DNA of 64,000 bases from Candidatus Gastranaerophilales bacterium (lineage in GTDB: Bacteria > Cyanobacteriota > Vampirovibrionia > Gastranaerophilales > Gastranaerophilaceae): NCBI GenBank assembly GCA_944324385.1, contig CALUWD010000007.1:1-64000 (forward strand). Direction: 5' to 3'. A program made the translations under genes and the position numbers. The notes below the pieces were generated by a model that searched no databases, had not been told where the DNA came from, and saw only the letters and a program-made list of their open reading frames with translations. Shown in pieces: positions 56,227 through 64,000 of the stretch. How positions within the stretch are numbered: position 1 is the stretch's first letter; each line of letters opens with the position of its first letter.

Positions 56227-57105
56227 ATGAGAAGGGTGATATTTAGTTTTCTTGCGTTTTTTGTACTTATATTTGTAAGTACTACCCCTTCTTATGCTAT
56301 AAAAATAGGTCTTGATGATGGGGTTAGGCAAACTTATATCGGTTCATCAAAACAAAGCGTTGTTATTGATGGCAAAACAGGAAAAAATCTTTTTACAATA
56401 AATGCTTTTGTGCCTTATACAATAAGGGCTTATAATAATGTAATTGTTATAAAAATTGATGGCAAATACTACAGTTTTGGAACAAATTACATAAAAGTAA
56501 AGCCCAAAGAGAAAAAATGTTTCTTGGCAACAAAAAGGAAATGGTACAGGGGTGAGTTTATTGTATATAACATAAACAAGAAATTAGTGGTAATAAACGA
56601 TGTTCCTATTGAGGATTATCTTTTGGGCGTTGTTCCTGCTGAAATGCCCTCTAAGTGGAATTTAGAAGCACATAAAGCACAGGCAATTGCTGCAAGAAGT
56701 TATGCTATTGCAAATTTAGGCAAAAGAAAACACAGTGGTTATGACCTGAAAGATACGCCTTTGGATCAGGCTTATGGTGGTGCAAGTGCAGAAACTCCGC
56801 AGACAACACGTGCTGTTATGCAAACTCGCGGTATAGTTTTGACATACAACGGCAAGGTAATTCCTGCATATTATCATGCCTCCTCTGGTGGCAAAACAGT
56901 GTCATCCGGCGCTGTTTGGGCAAGAGATTTGCCTTATATAAAATCAGTTCCTGCATACGATGAAGGCATTAGAAAAAACGGGCATGGTGTGGGCATGAGT
57001 CAACACGGGGCTAATAACCTTGCAAATAAAGGTTATAACGCTTATCAGATTTTAAATTATTTTTATAAAAATGTAAAATTTTCAGTTGTGAAAACCCAGC
57101 TGTAG
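56227..57105 (+). CDS. SpoIID/LytB domain protein (second copy), secreted
   Basis: 292 residues; signal peptide ending near SYA (about 24). A beta-rich N-terminal part (GKNLFTINAFVPYTIRA) precedes the SpoIID domain: VPIEDYLLGVVPAEMPSKWN, LEAHKAQAIAARSYA, YYHASSGGKT and GHGVGMSQHGANNLA. Predicted glycan-strand lytic enzyme for wall remodelling. It is half the length of the one at 8834 and lacks its C-terminal extension. Confidence 0.88.
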   Translation: MRRVIFSFLAFFVLIFVSTTPSYAIKIGLDDGVRQTYIGSSKQSVVIDGKTGKNLFTINAFVPYTIRAYNNVIVIKIDGKYYSFGTNYIKVKPKEKKCFLATKRKWYRGEFIVYNINKKLVVINDVPIEDYLLGVVPAEMPSKWNLEAHKAQAIAARSYAIANLGKRKHSGYDLKDTPLDQAYGGASAETPQTTRAVMQTRGIVLTYNGKVIPAYYHASSGGKTVSSGAVWARDLPYIKSVPAYDEGIRKNGHGVGMSQHGANNLANKGYNAYQILNYFYKNVKFSVVKTQL

Positions 57106-57114
57106 TAAGGTTTT

Positions 57115-57143
57115 TTAGGATTATTTTTTTTAAAATAGCCTAA
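57115..57143 (+). terminator. Weak terminator behind the second SpoIID gene
   Basis: TTAGG...TATTTT pairs imperfectly with AAAATAGCCTAA; T-rich tail follows. Confidence 0.4.
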
Positions 57144-57169
57144 TTTATTAATTTTTTTTCAAAAAACCC

Positions 57170-57197
57170 TTGCCAAATGCCTATAAATAGGTATAAT
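57170..57197 (+). promoter_or_regulatory. Sigma70-type promoter of the HU gene
   Basis: TTGCCA and a perfect TATAAT separated by 16 nt; leader of about 25 nt with GGAAAGGGG as ribosome site. The strongest promoter seen in the window. Confidence 0.75.
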
Positions 57198-57227
57198 AGA
57201 GGGGTAAATATGGAAAGGGGTTCGTAA

Positions 57228-57500
57228 ATGAACAAAGAAGAATTAGTAAAAGCGGTTGCAGACAAAGCTAAACTTTCTCAAAAACAAACTGCAGAAGTTG
57301 TAGCAGCTGTTCTTGAAACAGTTCAAAAAACTGTTTCTAAAGGTAAAAAAGTTACTTTAGTTGGCTTTGGTACTTTTGAAGCTAGAAAAAGAGCAGCAAG
57401 AACAGGCCGCAATCCACAAACTGGTAAAGAAATTAAAATCGCTGCTAAAACAGTTCCTGCTTTCACTGCAGGTAAAAAATTCAAAGAATTGGTTAAATAG
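57228..57500 (+). CDS. hup: DNA-binding protein HU
   Basis: 90 residues. MNKEELVKAVADKAKLSQKQ, VTLVGFGTFEARKRAARTGR and NPQTGKEIKIAAKTVPAF are the full HU signature, with the DNA-intercalating proline in RNPQTG. Nucleoid protein, likely strongly expressed. Confidence 0.97.
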   Translation: MNKEELVKAVADKAKLSQKQTAEVVAAVLETVQKTVSKGKKVTLVGFGTFEARKRAARTGRNPQTGKEIKIAAKTVPAFTAGKKFKELVK

Positions 57501-57527
57501 TGACTATTGTTTTGAATTAGCAATTTT

Positions 57528-57567
57528 AAAAAGCCAACTATCCTGTAACACAGGGGGTTGGCTTTTT
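57528..57567 (+). terminator. Terminator of the HU gene
   Basis: AAAAGCCAAC / GTTGGCTTTTT with an 18-nt loop and five T. Confidence 0.8.
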
Positions 57568-57627
57568 GCAAAAATAAAAATTTATGATAATATTTAAAAG
57601 TTAGGATAAAAATAAGGAGATAAAACA

Positions 57628-58158
57628 ATTAACAAAGAACTAAAGGCTCAAAAAGAATTAGTCAATGAAAGAATTAGAGCAAAGGAAGTAAGACTCATTG
57701 ACGACAATGGTACAAACCATGGGCTTGTTGCCACAAGTAAGGCGCTTGAGATGGCACGAGAAAAGGATTTAGATTTAGTTGTTGTTTCTCCAAATCAATC
57801 CCCGCCGGTTGCAAAAATAATGGACTGGGGAAAATATAAGTATGAAACCGAAAAGCGAGCAAAAGAGGCGCGTAAAAAACAGCATACAATTGATATTAAA
57901 GAAGTAAAAATGCGCTATAAAATTGACACTCATGACTATGAGGTGCGTCTAAAAAGTGCTAAAAAATTTATTGCTTCAGGTAATAAGGTCAAAGTTGTTG
58001 TTATGCTAAGAGGGCGCGAAATGCAGCATAATAAGCTTGCACTTGATCTTGCAAATAAATTCTTATCTGATTTTGAAGAAGGCAGCTATGTTTTGGAAAA
58101 AGCTCCAATGCTTGAAGGTAGAAATGTTGTTACAATTTTAGCTCCTGCTACAAAATAA
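57628..58158 (+). CDS. infC: Translation initiation factor IF-3 with AUU start codon
   Basis: 176 residues. AAGGAGA lies 7 nt before ATT at 57628; an in-frame stop lies at 57613-57615, and no ATG, GTG or TTG occurs in frame before codon 42, so AUU is the only sensible start. N-terminal domain VNERIRAKEVRLIDDNGTNH and SKALEMAREKDLDLVVVSP; C-terminal domain KEVKMRYKIDTHDYEVRLK and VVVMLRGREMQ. IF-3 rejects non-standard start codons and represses its own AUU-started mRNA, as known in E. coli. It is not followed by rpmI-rplT. Confidence 0.95.
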   Translation: MNKELKAQKELVNERIRAKEVRLIDDNGTNHGLVATSKALEMAREKDLDLVVVSPNQSPPVAKIMDWGKYKYETEKRAKEARKKQHTIDIKEVKMRYKIDTHDYEVRLKSAKKFIASGNKVKVVVMLRGREMQHNKLALDLANKFLSDFEEGSYVLEKAPMLEGRNVVTILAPATK

Positions 58159-58187
58159 AAAAATAGCCTTTTGTTTGGCAAAAGGCT
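58157..58187 (-). terminator. Terminator of the flagellar flgA-flgL operon
   Basis: AGCCTTTTG / CAAAAGGCT with a 5-nt loop; on the minus side it runs into seven T. It overlaps the stop region of convergent infC. Confidence 0.75.
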
Positions 58188-58213
58188 TAAAAATGGTAAG
58201 TTTATATGTTTAA

Positions 58214-59128
58214 TTAAATGTAGTTAAGCAGTGTTGTTTGTTGCATAATGCTTGCACCTGCTTGAAGTGAAGCTTGTAGTGCTGTTTGGTACATCATAAG
58301 CTGAGTTGCAGCTTCTGCTAAGTCTGTGTCCTCAAGGTTTGACTTCATTTCGGTTAAGCCAATTGAAACTTCGTCATTAATTGTGCTTGTAGCATCTAGC
58401 CTTTGTACTCTACTTGTCATAACCGCTTGTGCACTTGTTATGTCTTTGATGCCGTTTTGAATTGGAGTTATACAGTCGCTTATTGCTTTTATATCCATAT
58501 CAGGATTTGCTAGAGCATCATTTAATTCTTTTAATGTGGCAAAAATACCGCCGTTTTCATCGCCAAAAATTGCCTGTCCGTTAACGTTTAGGGGCATTGT
58601 AACGCCTTCTGATATTTCAATATTTCTCTCCCAATTGCCATCTTGCGATGTTCCTGAGTATGTGACATTTAAGTCTTCATCAAGAGAATAGGGCATAGTA
58701 TCGGTATTTGAGCCAGAGAAAATATATTTATCTTGATATTTTGTGTTTGCTAGCTGTTGAATTGTAAGAGTTCTTTGTTCTACTTCGTCACGAATTGCTT
58801 GCATACTTTCTTGGGAGTTGTATGAATTTGCAGCTTGAATTGCAAGTTCATTAATTCTTTGCATATTTTCCTGAATAAGTCCTAAGGTATCATATGACTG
58901 GTTAAGCTCATCTTTTGCTGATTGAATGTTTTTTGACCAATCATCAAGCTGATCAAGCTGTTTGTTATACTTCATTATTTTAGTTCCATCTATAGGGTTT
59001 TGCCCAACAGATGTAATTTTTTTGCCTGATGTAATTTGTTCATATGTTGAATAAATATTTGACAAATTTTTATTCATATTTGTCAACATAAGATTTGAAG
59101 TCATTTGTGATGTTATTCTGATAGCCAT
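58214..59128 (-). CDS. flgL: Flagellar hook-filament junction protein FlgL (HAP3)
   Basis: 304 residues. N-terminal MLTNMNKNLSNIYSTYEQIT and SGKKITSVGQNPIDG, flagellin-like C-terminus (EAATQLMMYQTALQASLQAG). DKYIFSGSNTDT is typical of FlgL. Last gene of its operon. Confidence 0.94.
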   Translation of the reverse strand: MAIRITSQMTSNLMLTNMNKNLSNIYSTYEQITSGKKITSVGQNPIDGTKIMKYNKQLDQLDDWSKNIQSAKDELNQSYDTLGLIQENMQRINELAIQAANSYNSQESMQAIRDEVEQRTLTIQQLANTKYQDKYIFSGSNTDTMPYSLDEDLNVTYSGTSQDGNWERNIEISEGVTMPLNVNGQAIFGDENGGIFATLKELNDALANPDMDIKAISDCITPIQNGIKDITSAQAVMTSRVQRLDATSTINDEVSIGLTEMKSNLEDTDLAEAATQLMMYQTALQASLQAGASIMQQTTLLNYI

Positions 59129-59135
59129 ATTTTAC

Positions 59136-60680
59136 CTACTTTCCAAGCGTAACAAGTAATTGGTATATTTCATTTGCTGTGTTGAATACCCTTGCTGAAG
59201 CCTCATATCCTCTTTGAAATTTAATCATATCAGCAAGTTCTTCATCAAGATTAACACCTGTTATGCTTTGCAGGTTTGTTTGTTCTGATTGATTAACAAC
59301 GTTTGCGGTGTCAAATTTTCCCTTTATGTCACTTTGTTGTAAGCCTACTTCGCCGCTATAGTAAGTTAAAAAGCCCTCAAATGTAACATTATTTGCTCCG
59401 CCAAAAGTGCTCATTGTTTTTTTATCCCTAAGCTGAGCTGTGTCAACTATATTGTCGGAGTTGCCAATATTGTGTTCCCAGCCATCAACCGCGGTATCGA
59501 CCCTTGCAGTTGCTATAAGATTTGGATTATCAATAATATTTTGGTTTACACTTATGCTATCTGCTGTAATAGGGTTTGTAATATTGAATATAGGCTCTGT
59601 TGAAGGTATAAGTATCGTTTCTCCTGTTGCAGGGTCTGTACCTATTGCCATTGCTTGGACTGTTCCATCGACAAAAGTTTGTATGCCATTTACTTCTGTT
59701 GCAAAAGTGTTTGCCATTTCATCGATTTTTGCTCTCATACCACTTATTGTAATAAAACCGTCATCGGATTGGTTTACTATATCAAGTATTGCGCCAAATT
59801 GCCCACCACTGACTTCATCATTTATATTTGAGTGGACTAAAGTGCCATCAAGCTTTTCAATTTGCATAATAGCTGGTGTTGTAGCGTCTCCTGCTACAAC
59901 TTTCAATTTTAGTTGTTGTTCTGCACCTGCAATAAGCTTTACATCACCCATTTTAACGTCAACTGAGCCATTTTTGTTATATTCAACATTTAAGTCTACA
60001 TAAGATGACATATCTTTTAGCAGGTTTTCTCTTTCGTTAATTAGCCCTGTAGAGTTGTCTACGCCTTGAACGACAATTTGTTTATTTAACTCTGTGAGCC
60101 TTTCAAGCTTTTGATTGAAATCTTGAACACTCATATAGATGTCGCTGTTTTCAATAGTTGCAGGTTGTTGCCAGTTGCCAACCAGCTGTTCTTGAAGTCC
60201 ATCCAGAGATTTTGCTATTGAATTAAACTTCATTGCAACGTTTTGCGCGCTTTCAATGTATAATCTTCTTGATGTTGGGTCTGTTGGGTTTGAGCTTAGA
60301 TTTTGCGCAGCTGTAAAAAATTCTGAAAAAGTTTTTTGAAGTCCTTCATCACCTAATTCGTTTGATATTGAACCTAATTGGCTCATTATAGAGTCAAGAG
60401 TGTAGTAATATTGTGCCTCAGAATTAGCTCCGCGAGCAGAATTTGCTGCTGCATTATTTGCATAACTTGTAAGTTTTGATATATGAGCTCCGTTTAATCC
60501 TCTGATGCTTGTGTAGACATTGTCACCATAGCTGTATGTCGGATTGGTGGCAAAATCAGCACGCAGTTTGATATAACCATCTACATTTAAGTTTGCAATG
60601 TTCTGCGAAACAACTGCAAGCGCATGTTGATAGTTGTTCATGGACTCTCTGCTAATATTCATTGTTTGACCGATTGTCAT
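59136..60680 (-). CDS. flgK: Flagellar hook-associated protein FlgK (HAP1)
   Basis: 514 residues. N-terminal NYQHALAVVSQNIANLNVDG and C-terminal NLDEELADMIKFQRGYEASA, with VFNTANEIYQLL, are the hook/rod family ends; the middle is FlgK-like (QEQLVGNWQQP, RENLLKDMSSYVD). AAGGAG lies before the ATG. Confidence 0.95.
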   Translation of the reverse strand: MTIGQTMNISRESMNNYQHALAVVSQNIANLNVDGYIKLRADFATNPTYSYGDNVYTSIRGLNGAHISKLTSYANNAAANSARGANSEAQYYYTLDSIMSQLGSISNELGDEGLQKTFSEFFTAAQNLSSNPTDPTSRRLYIESAQNVAMKFNSIAKSLDGLQEQLVGNWQQPATIENSDIYMSVQDFNQKLERLTELNKQIVVQGVDNSTGLINERENLLKDMSSYVDLNVEYNKNGSVDVKMGDVKLIAGAEQQLKLKVVAGDATTPAIMQIEKLDGTLVHSNINDEVSGGQFGAILDIVNQSDDGFITISGMRAKIDEMANTFATEVNGIQTFVDGTVQAMAIGTDPATGETILIPSTEPIFNITNPITADSISVNQNIIDNPNLIATARVDTAVDGWEHNIGNSDNIVDTAQLRDKKTMSTFGGANNVTFEGFLTYYSGEVGLQQSDIKGKFDTANVVNQSEQTNLQSITGVNLDEELADMIKFQRGYEASARVFNTANEIYQLLVTLGK

Positions 60681-60699
60681 AATTAACTCCTTTTAAAAC

Positions 60700-61101
60700 T
60701 TAGGCTTCTTCCGTGATTGAAGAAATATCAAGACTGCTTTCTTGATTTTTCTTGCCTAAATGATTATAGTCTGCATTTTTTGCAGACGTTATATTTAATA
60801 TTCCCTCAAATATTTTATTTATAACATTGAGTGAGTGTACTATTAACACTTCGTTATTTTTTTGTAATTGCCCTATTTGTCCAGTTATTTCGTTGAGTTC
60901 GTTTTTTTCCTCTTGTGTGAGGCTGAATTTTTCTTTATGTTCGTATATTTCTTTTATTTCATTGTAAGCGCAGATTAATTTTTCATCACAATTTGCAAGA
61001 CCTTCAAGGTCTTTTTTAATTAGTGCTTCTTGTTTTTGTTCAAGAAGTGTTTTTATTGTTATGTAGCTTTCTTTTATTTTTTCAAAAGTTATTTCGTTCA
61101 T
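60700..61101 (-). CDS. flgN: FlgN-like flagellar export chaperone
   Basis: 133 residues, two long helices with coiled-coil pattern (ITIKTLLEQKQEALIKKDLE, ELNEITGQIGQLQKNNEVLI). Position directly before flgK fits FlgN, the chaperone of FlgK and FlgL. Sequence is divergent, so the call rests on helix layout and order. Confidence 0.7.
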   Translation of the reverse strand: MNEITFEKIKESYITIKTLLEQKQEALIKKDLEGLANCDEKLICAYNEIKEIYEHKEKFSLTQEEKNELNEITGQIGQLQKNNEVLIVHSLNVINKIFEGILNITSAKNADYNHLGKKNQESSLDISSITEEA

Positions 61102-61110
61102 TTTTTATCC

Positions 61111-61398
61111 TTACGCACTGTAGTCTGCAAGTACGCTTCTTCCATATGTTAGTCCGTATTTAATATCCTCATCTGTTATTTCTTCGCCTATTGATTGTGC
61201 GGACTTTTTAATGTCATCAACGTCTATTCCTTTAAAAACGTCGTTTTGTATAAGCTTTATATCGTCTTCTTTTGAATCATTTGTAATTTCAGGGGTTTGT
61301 TTTTGAAAGTTTTGTGCAGATTTAACCGCATAATTATAAAAAATACGATTAAGCGCTTGAGTATCTGCTATTTGATTTGTATTTGTTGAAATATTCAT
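61111..61398 (-). CDS. Small flagellar operon protein, candidate FlgM
   Basis: 95 residues between flgJ and flgN, where FlgM (anti-sigma-28) sits in many genomes. It is polar, with a short helical C-terminus (DEDIKYGLTYGRSVLADYSA), but lacks a clear FlgM C-terminal signature. No sigma-28 gene or sigma-28 promoter is seen in the window. Identity is unproven. Confidence 0.45.
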   Translation of the reverse strand: MNISTNTNQIADTQALNRIFYNYAVKSAQNFQKQTPEITNDSKEDDIKLIQNDVFKGIDVDDIKKSAQSIGEEITDEDIKYGLTYGRSVLADYSA

Positions 61399-61401
61399 TT
61401 T

Positions 61402-61773
61402 TTACCCCGTAATATCTTCTAAATCACCAGCTTCAGCCGGAACTGATTTTTCCATTTGTGCGTATAGTTGTTTTGCAAAACCAATGTTTGATGTAGGTGA
61501 GTTTGCAACATCTCTACCTATTTGATTAAAAAATATAGATTTAAAATTATCCATATATTTTGATTCCCCAAACATTGAGTTTTCTCTATCGACTGTTTTA
61601 TCCATTTGTGTGAGCATTTTTGAAACAAGTATCGCTTCAAACTCTTTTGCGATTTTCTTTAACTGTTGCCTTTGCGTACCTGATGATCTAACAGTATTGA
61701 TAAAATCGTAATCTCCGCCTTGAGAATAGCTTTGTGGTATGTAATTTTGAGTTGTGTAAAAATTATCGCTCAT
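61402..61773 (-). CDS. flgJ: FlgJ-like rod-binding protein, N-terminal domain only
   Basis: 123 residues. KKIAKEFEAILVSKMLTQMD and FNQIGRDVANSPTSNIGFAK match the rod-binding domain of FlgJ. No muramidase domain, so wall digestion must be done by another enzyme, for which a SpoIID protein is a thinkable candidate. Confidence 0.85.
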   Translation of the reverse strand: MSDNFYTTQNYIPQSYSQGGDYDFINTVRSSGTQRQQLKKIAKEFEAILVSKMLTQMDKTVDRENSMFGESKYMDNFKSIFFNQIGRDVANSPTSNIGFAKQLYAQMEKSVPAEAGDLEDITG

Positions 61774-61781
61774 TTTTAACC

Positions 61782-62903
61782 TTAAATTATTTGTAATTCA
61801 GCTTGCAAGCTTCCTGACATCCTGAGTGCCTGCAATATTGCAATTAAATCCGTTGGTGTTACCCCTATTGAATTTAGTGCGTTTACAAGTTCGCCTAAAG
61901 TCGAATTTGCTTTCATTTCAATCAAGCTACCTTCTTTCTTTTCAATGTCTATTTGAGTGTTTGTAACACCAACTGTTTGACCTTGGGAGAAAGGTGCAGG
62001 TTGTGATACATCGTTATAAGCTTGAATTGTAACAGTTATTCCGCCATGGGCCACTGCTGCAGGCATAAGTCTGGCATCTGCTCCAATTACAACTGTTCCT
62101 GTTCTTTCATTGATTATAACTTTGGCACGTTCTCTTGGTGCGTTTACCCTGATATTTTCAAGAATTGAAATAAAAGCAATTCTGTCGCTTAGATATCTTT
62201 GTGGAATTGTAACTTTTATACTTCCGCCATCAACTGCAATGGCGTCTGATACGTTTCTTGAAATTATATTTGCAATTTGCGCTGCCATTGTATAGTCTGC
62301 TTGATCTAAAATAAGCGTTAGTGAATTTTCATCACCAATTGCACTTATTATATCTCTTTCAATTATGGCGCCTCCCGGGACTCTACCTGTTGTTGTGATT
62401 GCAGTTCTTGAGCTTGAACCACCTGATTTTGCACTTGCACCTCCAACTGATAGTGGGCCTTGTGCAACAGCTACGATTTCACCGTTTGGAGCTCTTAATT
62501 GGGTTTGAACAAGCACGCCACCTTCAAGACTTTTAGCATCTGCCATAGCAGATACTACAACATCAACCCTATCGCCGTTTTTTGCAAAGGGTGGAATTGT
62601 TGCAGTAACAATTACTGCAGCTGACGCACCTTTTTGGATGTAGTTTGACTGGTCAATTGCCATACCTAAGTTTTGCAATAGCAATTGGTTTGTCATTTGT
62701 GTGTGACGGGAGTTGTCACCTGTGTTCTGTAAACCTACTACAAGGCCATAACCCACAACCTGGTTTTCTCTTACACCTTTTATGTGGGTAATGTCTTTTA
62801 TTCTAACGCTTTGTGCGCTTATTGCGTTTGCTACTCCTGTATTTAGCAAGCAAAATGAAAATATAATTGCCATTGAAATAAGTTTTTTAAACACTTGTGT
62901 CAT
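61782..62903 (-). CDS. flgI: Flagellar P-ring protein FlgI
   Basis: Up to 373 residues. Signal peptide at the N-terminus. VRIKDITHIKGVRENQVVGYG, TQMTNQLLLQNLGM and GGITVTIQAYNDVSQPAPFS are typical. A GTG at 62894 is an alternative start with better spacing from AAAAGGA. Its presence shows a peptidoglycan ring of the Gram-negative type. Confidence 0.96.
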   Translation of the reverse strand: MTQVFKKLISMAIIFSFCLLNTGVANAISAQSVRIKDITHIKGVRENQVVGYGLVVGLQNTGDNSRHTQMTNQLLLQNLGMAIDQSNYIQKGASAAVIVTATIPPFAKNGDRVDVVVSAMADAKSLEGGVLVQTQLRAPNGEIVAVAQGPLSVGGASAKSGGSSSRTAITTTGRVPGGAIIERDIISAIGDENSLTLILDQADYTMAAQIANIISRNVSDAIAVDGGSIKVTIPQRYLSDRIAFISILENIRVNAPRERAKVIINERTGTVVIGADARLMPAAVAHGGITVTIQAYNDVSQPAPFSQGQTVGVTNTQIDIEKKEGSLIEMKANSTLGELVNALNSIGVTPTDLIAILQALRMSGSLQAELQII

Positions 62904-62917
62904 CCTTTTTATAATTA

Positions 62918-63532
62918 TTAGAATATGTATCTCATGAAACGATAAAGCACGCCCTCGTTTTGACCTCTTGAAACTGTACCTGAGCCACTCATTGCAAATT
63001 GCAGATTGGCAACTTGATTTGAGCTAATTTCCCCTTGTTGGTCAATCCATCTTGGGTCGATAATTCCTGAAACCAAAAGATCTACGCGCTCGTTTGCATT
63101 AACAAGGCTTTTTTTGCCTTGTACAAGTAAGTTGCCATTTGGCAAAAGTTGTATAACTTGGACTGCAACTTTGTCTTGAATACCCAAGCTTCGTTGGGTA
63201 TTTGTAGAACCAGATACTGAAATTGTGCCACTTGTTCCGTTTAGTGCACCTTTTAGATTTGTTTTAAATATTGTGTTAATTGCATTTGATAAGTTTTCAA
63301 GAATGCTCGAGTTTTTTTCAGTTTTATAAACGCCAGAATCAGTTAATGTTGGAACTTCGTCGATTACAATTGTTACAAGGTCGCCAACATTTCTTGCGCG
63401 AACTGAGCTATATAGTGGTCTTGGTTCAATAAAGCTTGATTGTGTAGCATTTAGTGAAAAAAGACTTTCAGCGTTTGCGCCTGTTGTCAAAAAGCTTATA
63501 AAACATAATGTAACTGCTAACTTTTTTATCAT
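62918..63532 (-). CDS. flgH: Flagellar L-ring protein FlgH
   Basis: 204 residues. Signal peptide (no obvious lipobox cysteine, which is unusual for FlgH), then SVRARNVGDLVTIVIDE, LLPNGNLLVQGKKSL and SGIIDPRWIDQQGEISSNQV. The L ring sits in the outer membrane, so the organism has one. Confidence 0.94.
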   Translation of the reverse strand: MIKKLAVTLCFISFLTTGANAESLFSLNATQSSFIEPRPLYSSVRARNVGDLVTIVIDEVPTLTDSGVYKTEKNSSILENLSNAINTIFKTNLKGALNGTSGTISVSGSTNTQRSLGIQDKVAVQVIQLLPNGNLLVQGKKSLVNANERVDLLVSGIIDPRWIDQQGEISSNQVANLQFAMSGSGTVSRGQNEGVLYRFMRYIF

Positions 63533-63543
63533 CCTTTTATCCT

Positions 63544-64000
63544 TTAAATTCTAACTGTTGCTTCGTTTTTATTGCTTACTGTTGCGTTGTATACTTTGTT
63601 ATATTTAAGGCTTTTAACTAAAATGTTATCTCCTATACTTCCCTCTTTTAGTGCTTTTCCATCCACTGTTATTTTTAAATTATCTTTTGATTTAAAAACA
63701 ATGTTTATTGTGGAATCCTTTAGTACATCCGGTTTTGATTTTACGTAAGTTTTTAGAATTATACCGTCCTTTTGAATGTTTCTTGTTGCTACAAGTGGTT
63801 TTTGCGGGAACGTCTCGATTGTTTGCCCTAAATACTGTCCTATTTCACTTTTTTTTATTGATGAGTTTGAAATTGTAATATTTTGCTCTCTTGCAATAGG
63901 ATTAGTTGCACATAGGACATCTCTATAAACAAGAGTGTTAACACTTATTGGGAAGGATTTTATAAAAGTAGTTCCGTCATAAATGCTTACTCTTTTTAAA
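63544..64000 (-). CDS. flgA: Flagellar P-ring assembly chaperone FlgA, 5' end outside window
   Basis: The C-terminal 151 residues are in the window. The SAF-type domain (FPQKPLVATRNIQKDG) and ending (SIGDNILVKSLKYNKVYNAT) match FlgA, which chaperones FlgI in the periplasm. First visible gene of the flgA-flgL run. Confidence 0.88.
   Translation of the reverse strand, partial: LKRVSIYDGTTFIKSFPISVNTLVYRDVLCATNPIAREQNITISNSSIKKSEIGQYLGQTIETFPQKPLVATRNIQKDGIILKTYVKSKPDVLKDSTINIVFKSKDNLKITVDGKALKEGSIGDNILVKSLKYNKVYNATVSNKNEATVRI

Overview
The window is AT-rich (roughly one third G+C by eye), densely coded bacterial chromosome. It has no rRNA, tRNA, CRISPR array, insertion sequence or prophage that I can recognise. 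The gene set points to a Gram-negative-type, fermentative, flagellated anaerobe. Evidence: P- and L-ring flagellar genes (flgI, flgH), an S-layer-homology (SLH) surface protein, the [FeFe]-hydrogenase maturase HydG, an ADP-forming acyl-CoA synthetase, and the MEP isoprenoid gene ispF. My inference is a non-photosynthetic relative of Cyanobacteria (Melainabacteria/Vampirovibrionia, Gastranaerophilales-like). That placement is not proven by the sequence alone.

Layout. 1-8.8 kb: ADP-forming acyl-CoA synthetase (cut by the window edge), radical SAM protein, glycosyltransferase, GAPDH, an SGNH/MBOAT O-acetylation pair and a sugar-type MFS carrier. 8.8-17 kb: SpoIID-murJ-tsaC run, an unknown protein, a glutamate-synthase small-subunit type oxidoreductase, HAD phosphatase-ispF-membrane nuclease-like protein. 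17-28.3 kb (minus): one unbroken run of twelve genes, accD-accA-fliP-fliQ-fliR-flhB-flhA-PilZ-membrane protein-histidine kinase-HD-GYP regulator-P-loop NTPase. It joins fatty-acid synthesis, flagellar export and c-di-GMP signalling. 28.3-35.3 kb (plus): rsgA, polyprenyl synthase, DUF212, helical-repeat protein, efp, accB, accC, CCA-adding enzyme. 35.3-39.7 kb: two near-identical flagellin genes facing fliW-csrA-TPR. 39.7-47.3 kb: small regulators, the SLH protein, enolase with a cysteine tail, hydG. 47.4-58.2 kb: translation genes (fusA, trmD, rimM, typA, infC), glyA, a WecA/TagO-type transferase, a second SpoIID protein and HU. 58.2-64 kb (minus): flgA-flgH-flgI-flgJ-(flgM?)-flgN-flgK-flgL, with flgA cut by the right edge.

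How the parts fit. Both flagellin leaders carry an ACAAGGAAGT element matching the CsrA consensus, 19-22 nt before a second GGA inside the Shine-Dalgarno. The fliW and csrA genes lie just downstream, so a FliW-CsrA-flagellin homeostasis loop is predicted. infC has no ATG, GTG or TTG start and must begin at AUU, the classical autoregulatory start. At least eight genes have no Shine-Dalgarno but have a -10-like box 6-7 nt before the ATG. They are predicted to be leaderless, which is the most system-like unexplained pattern in the window.
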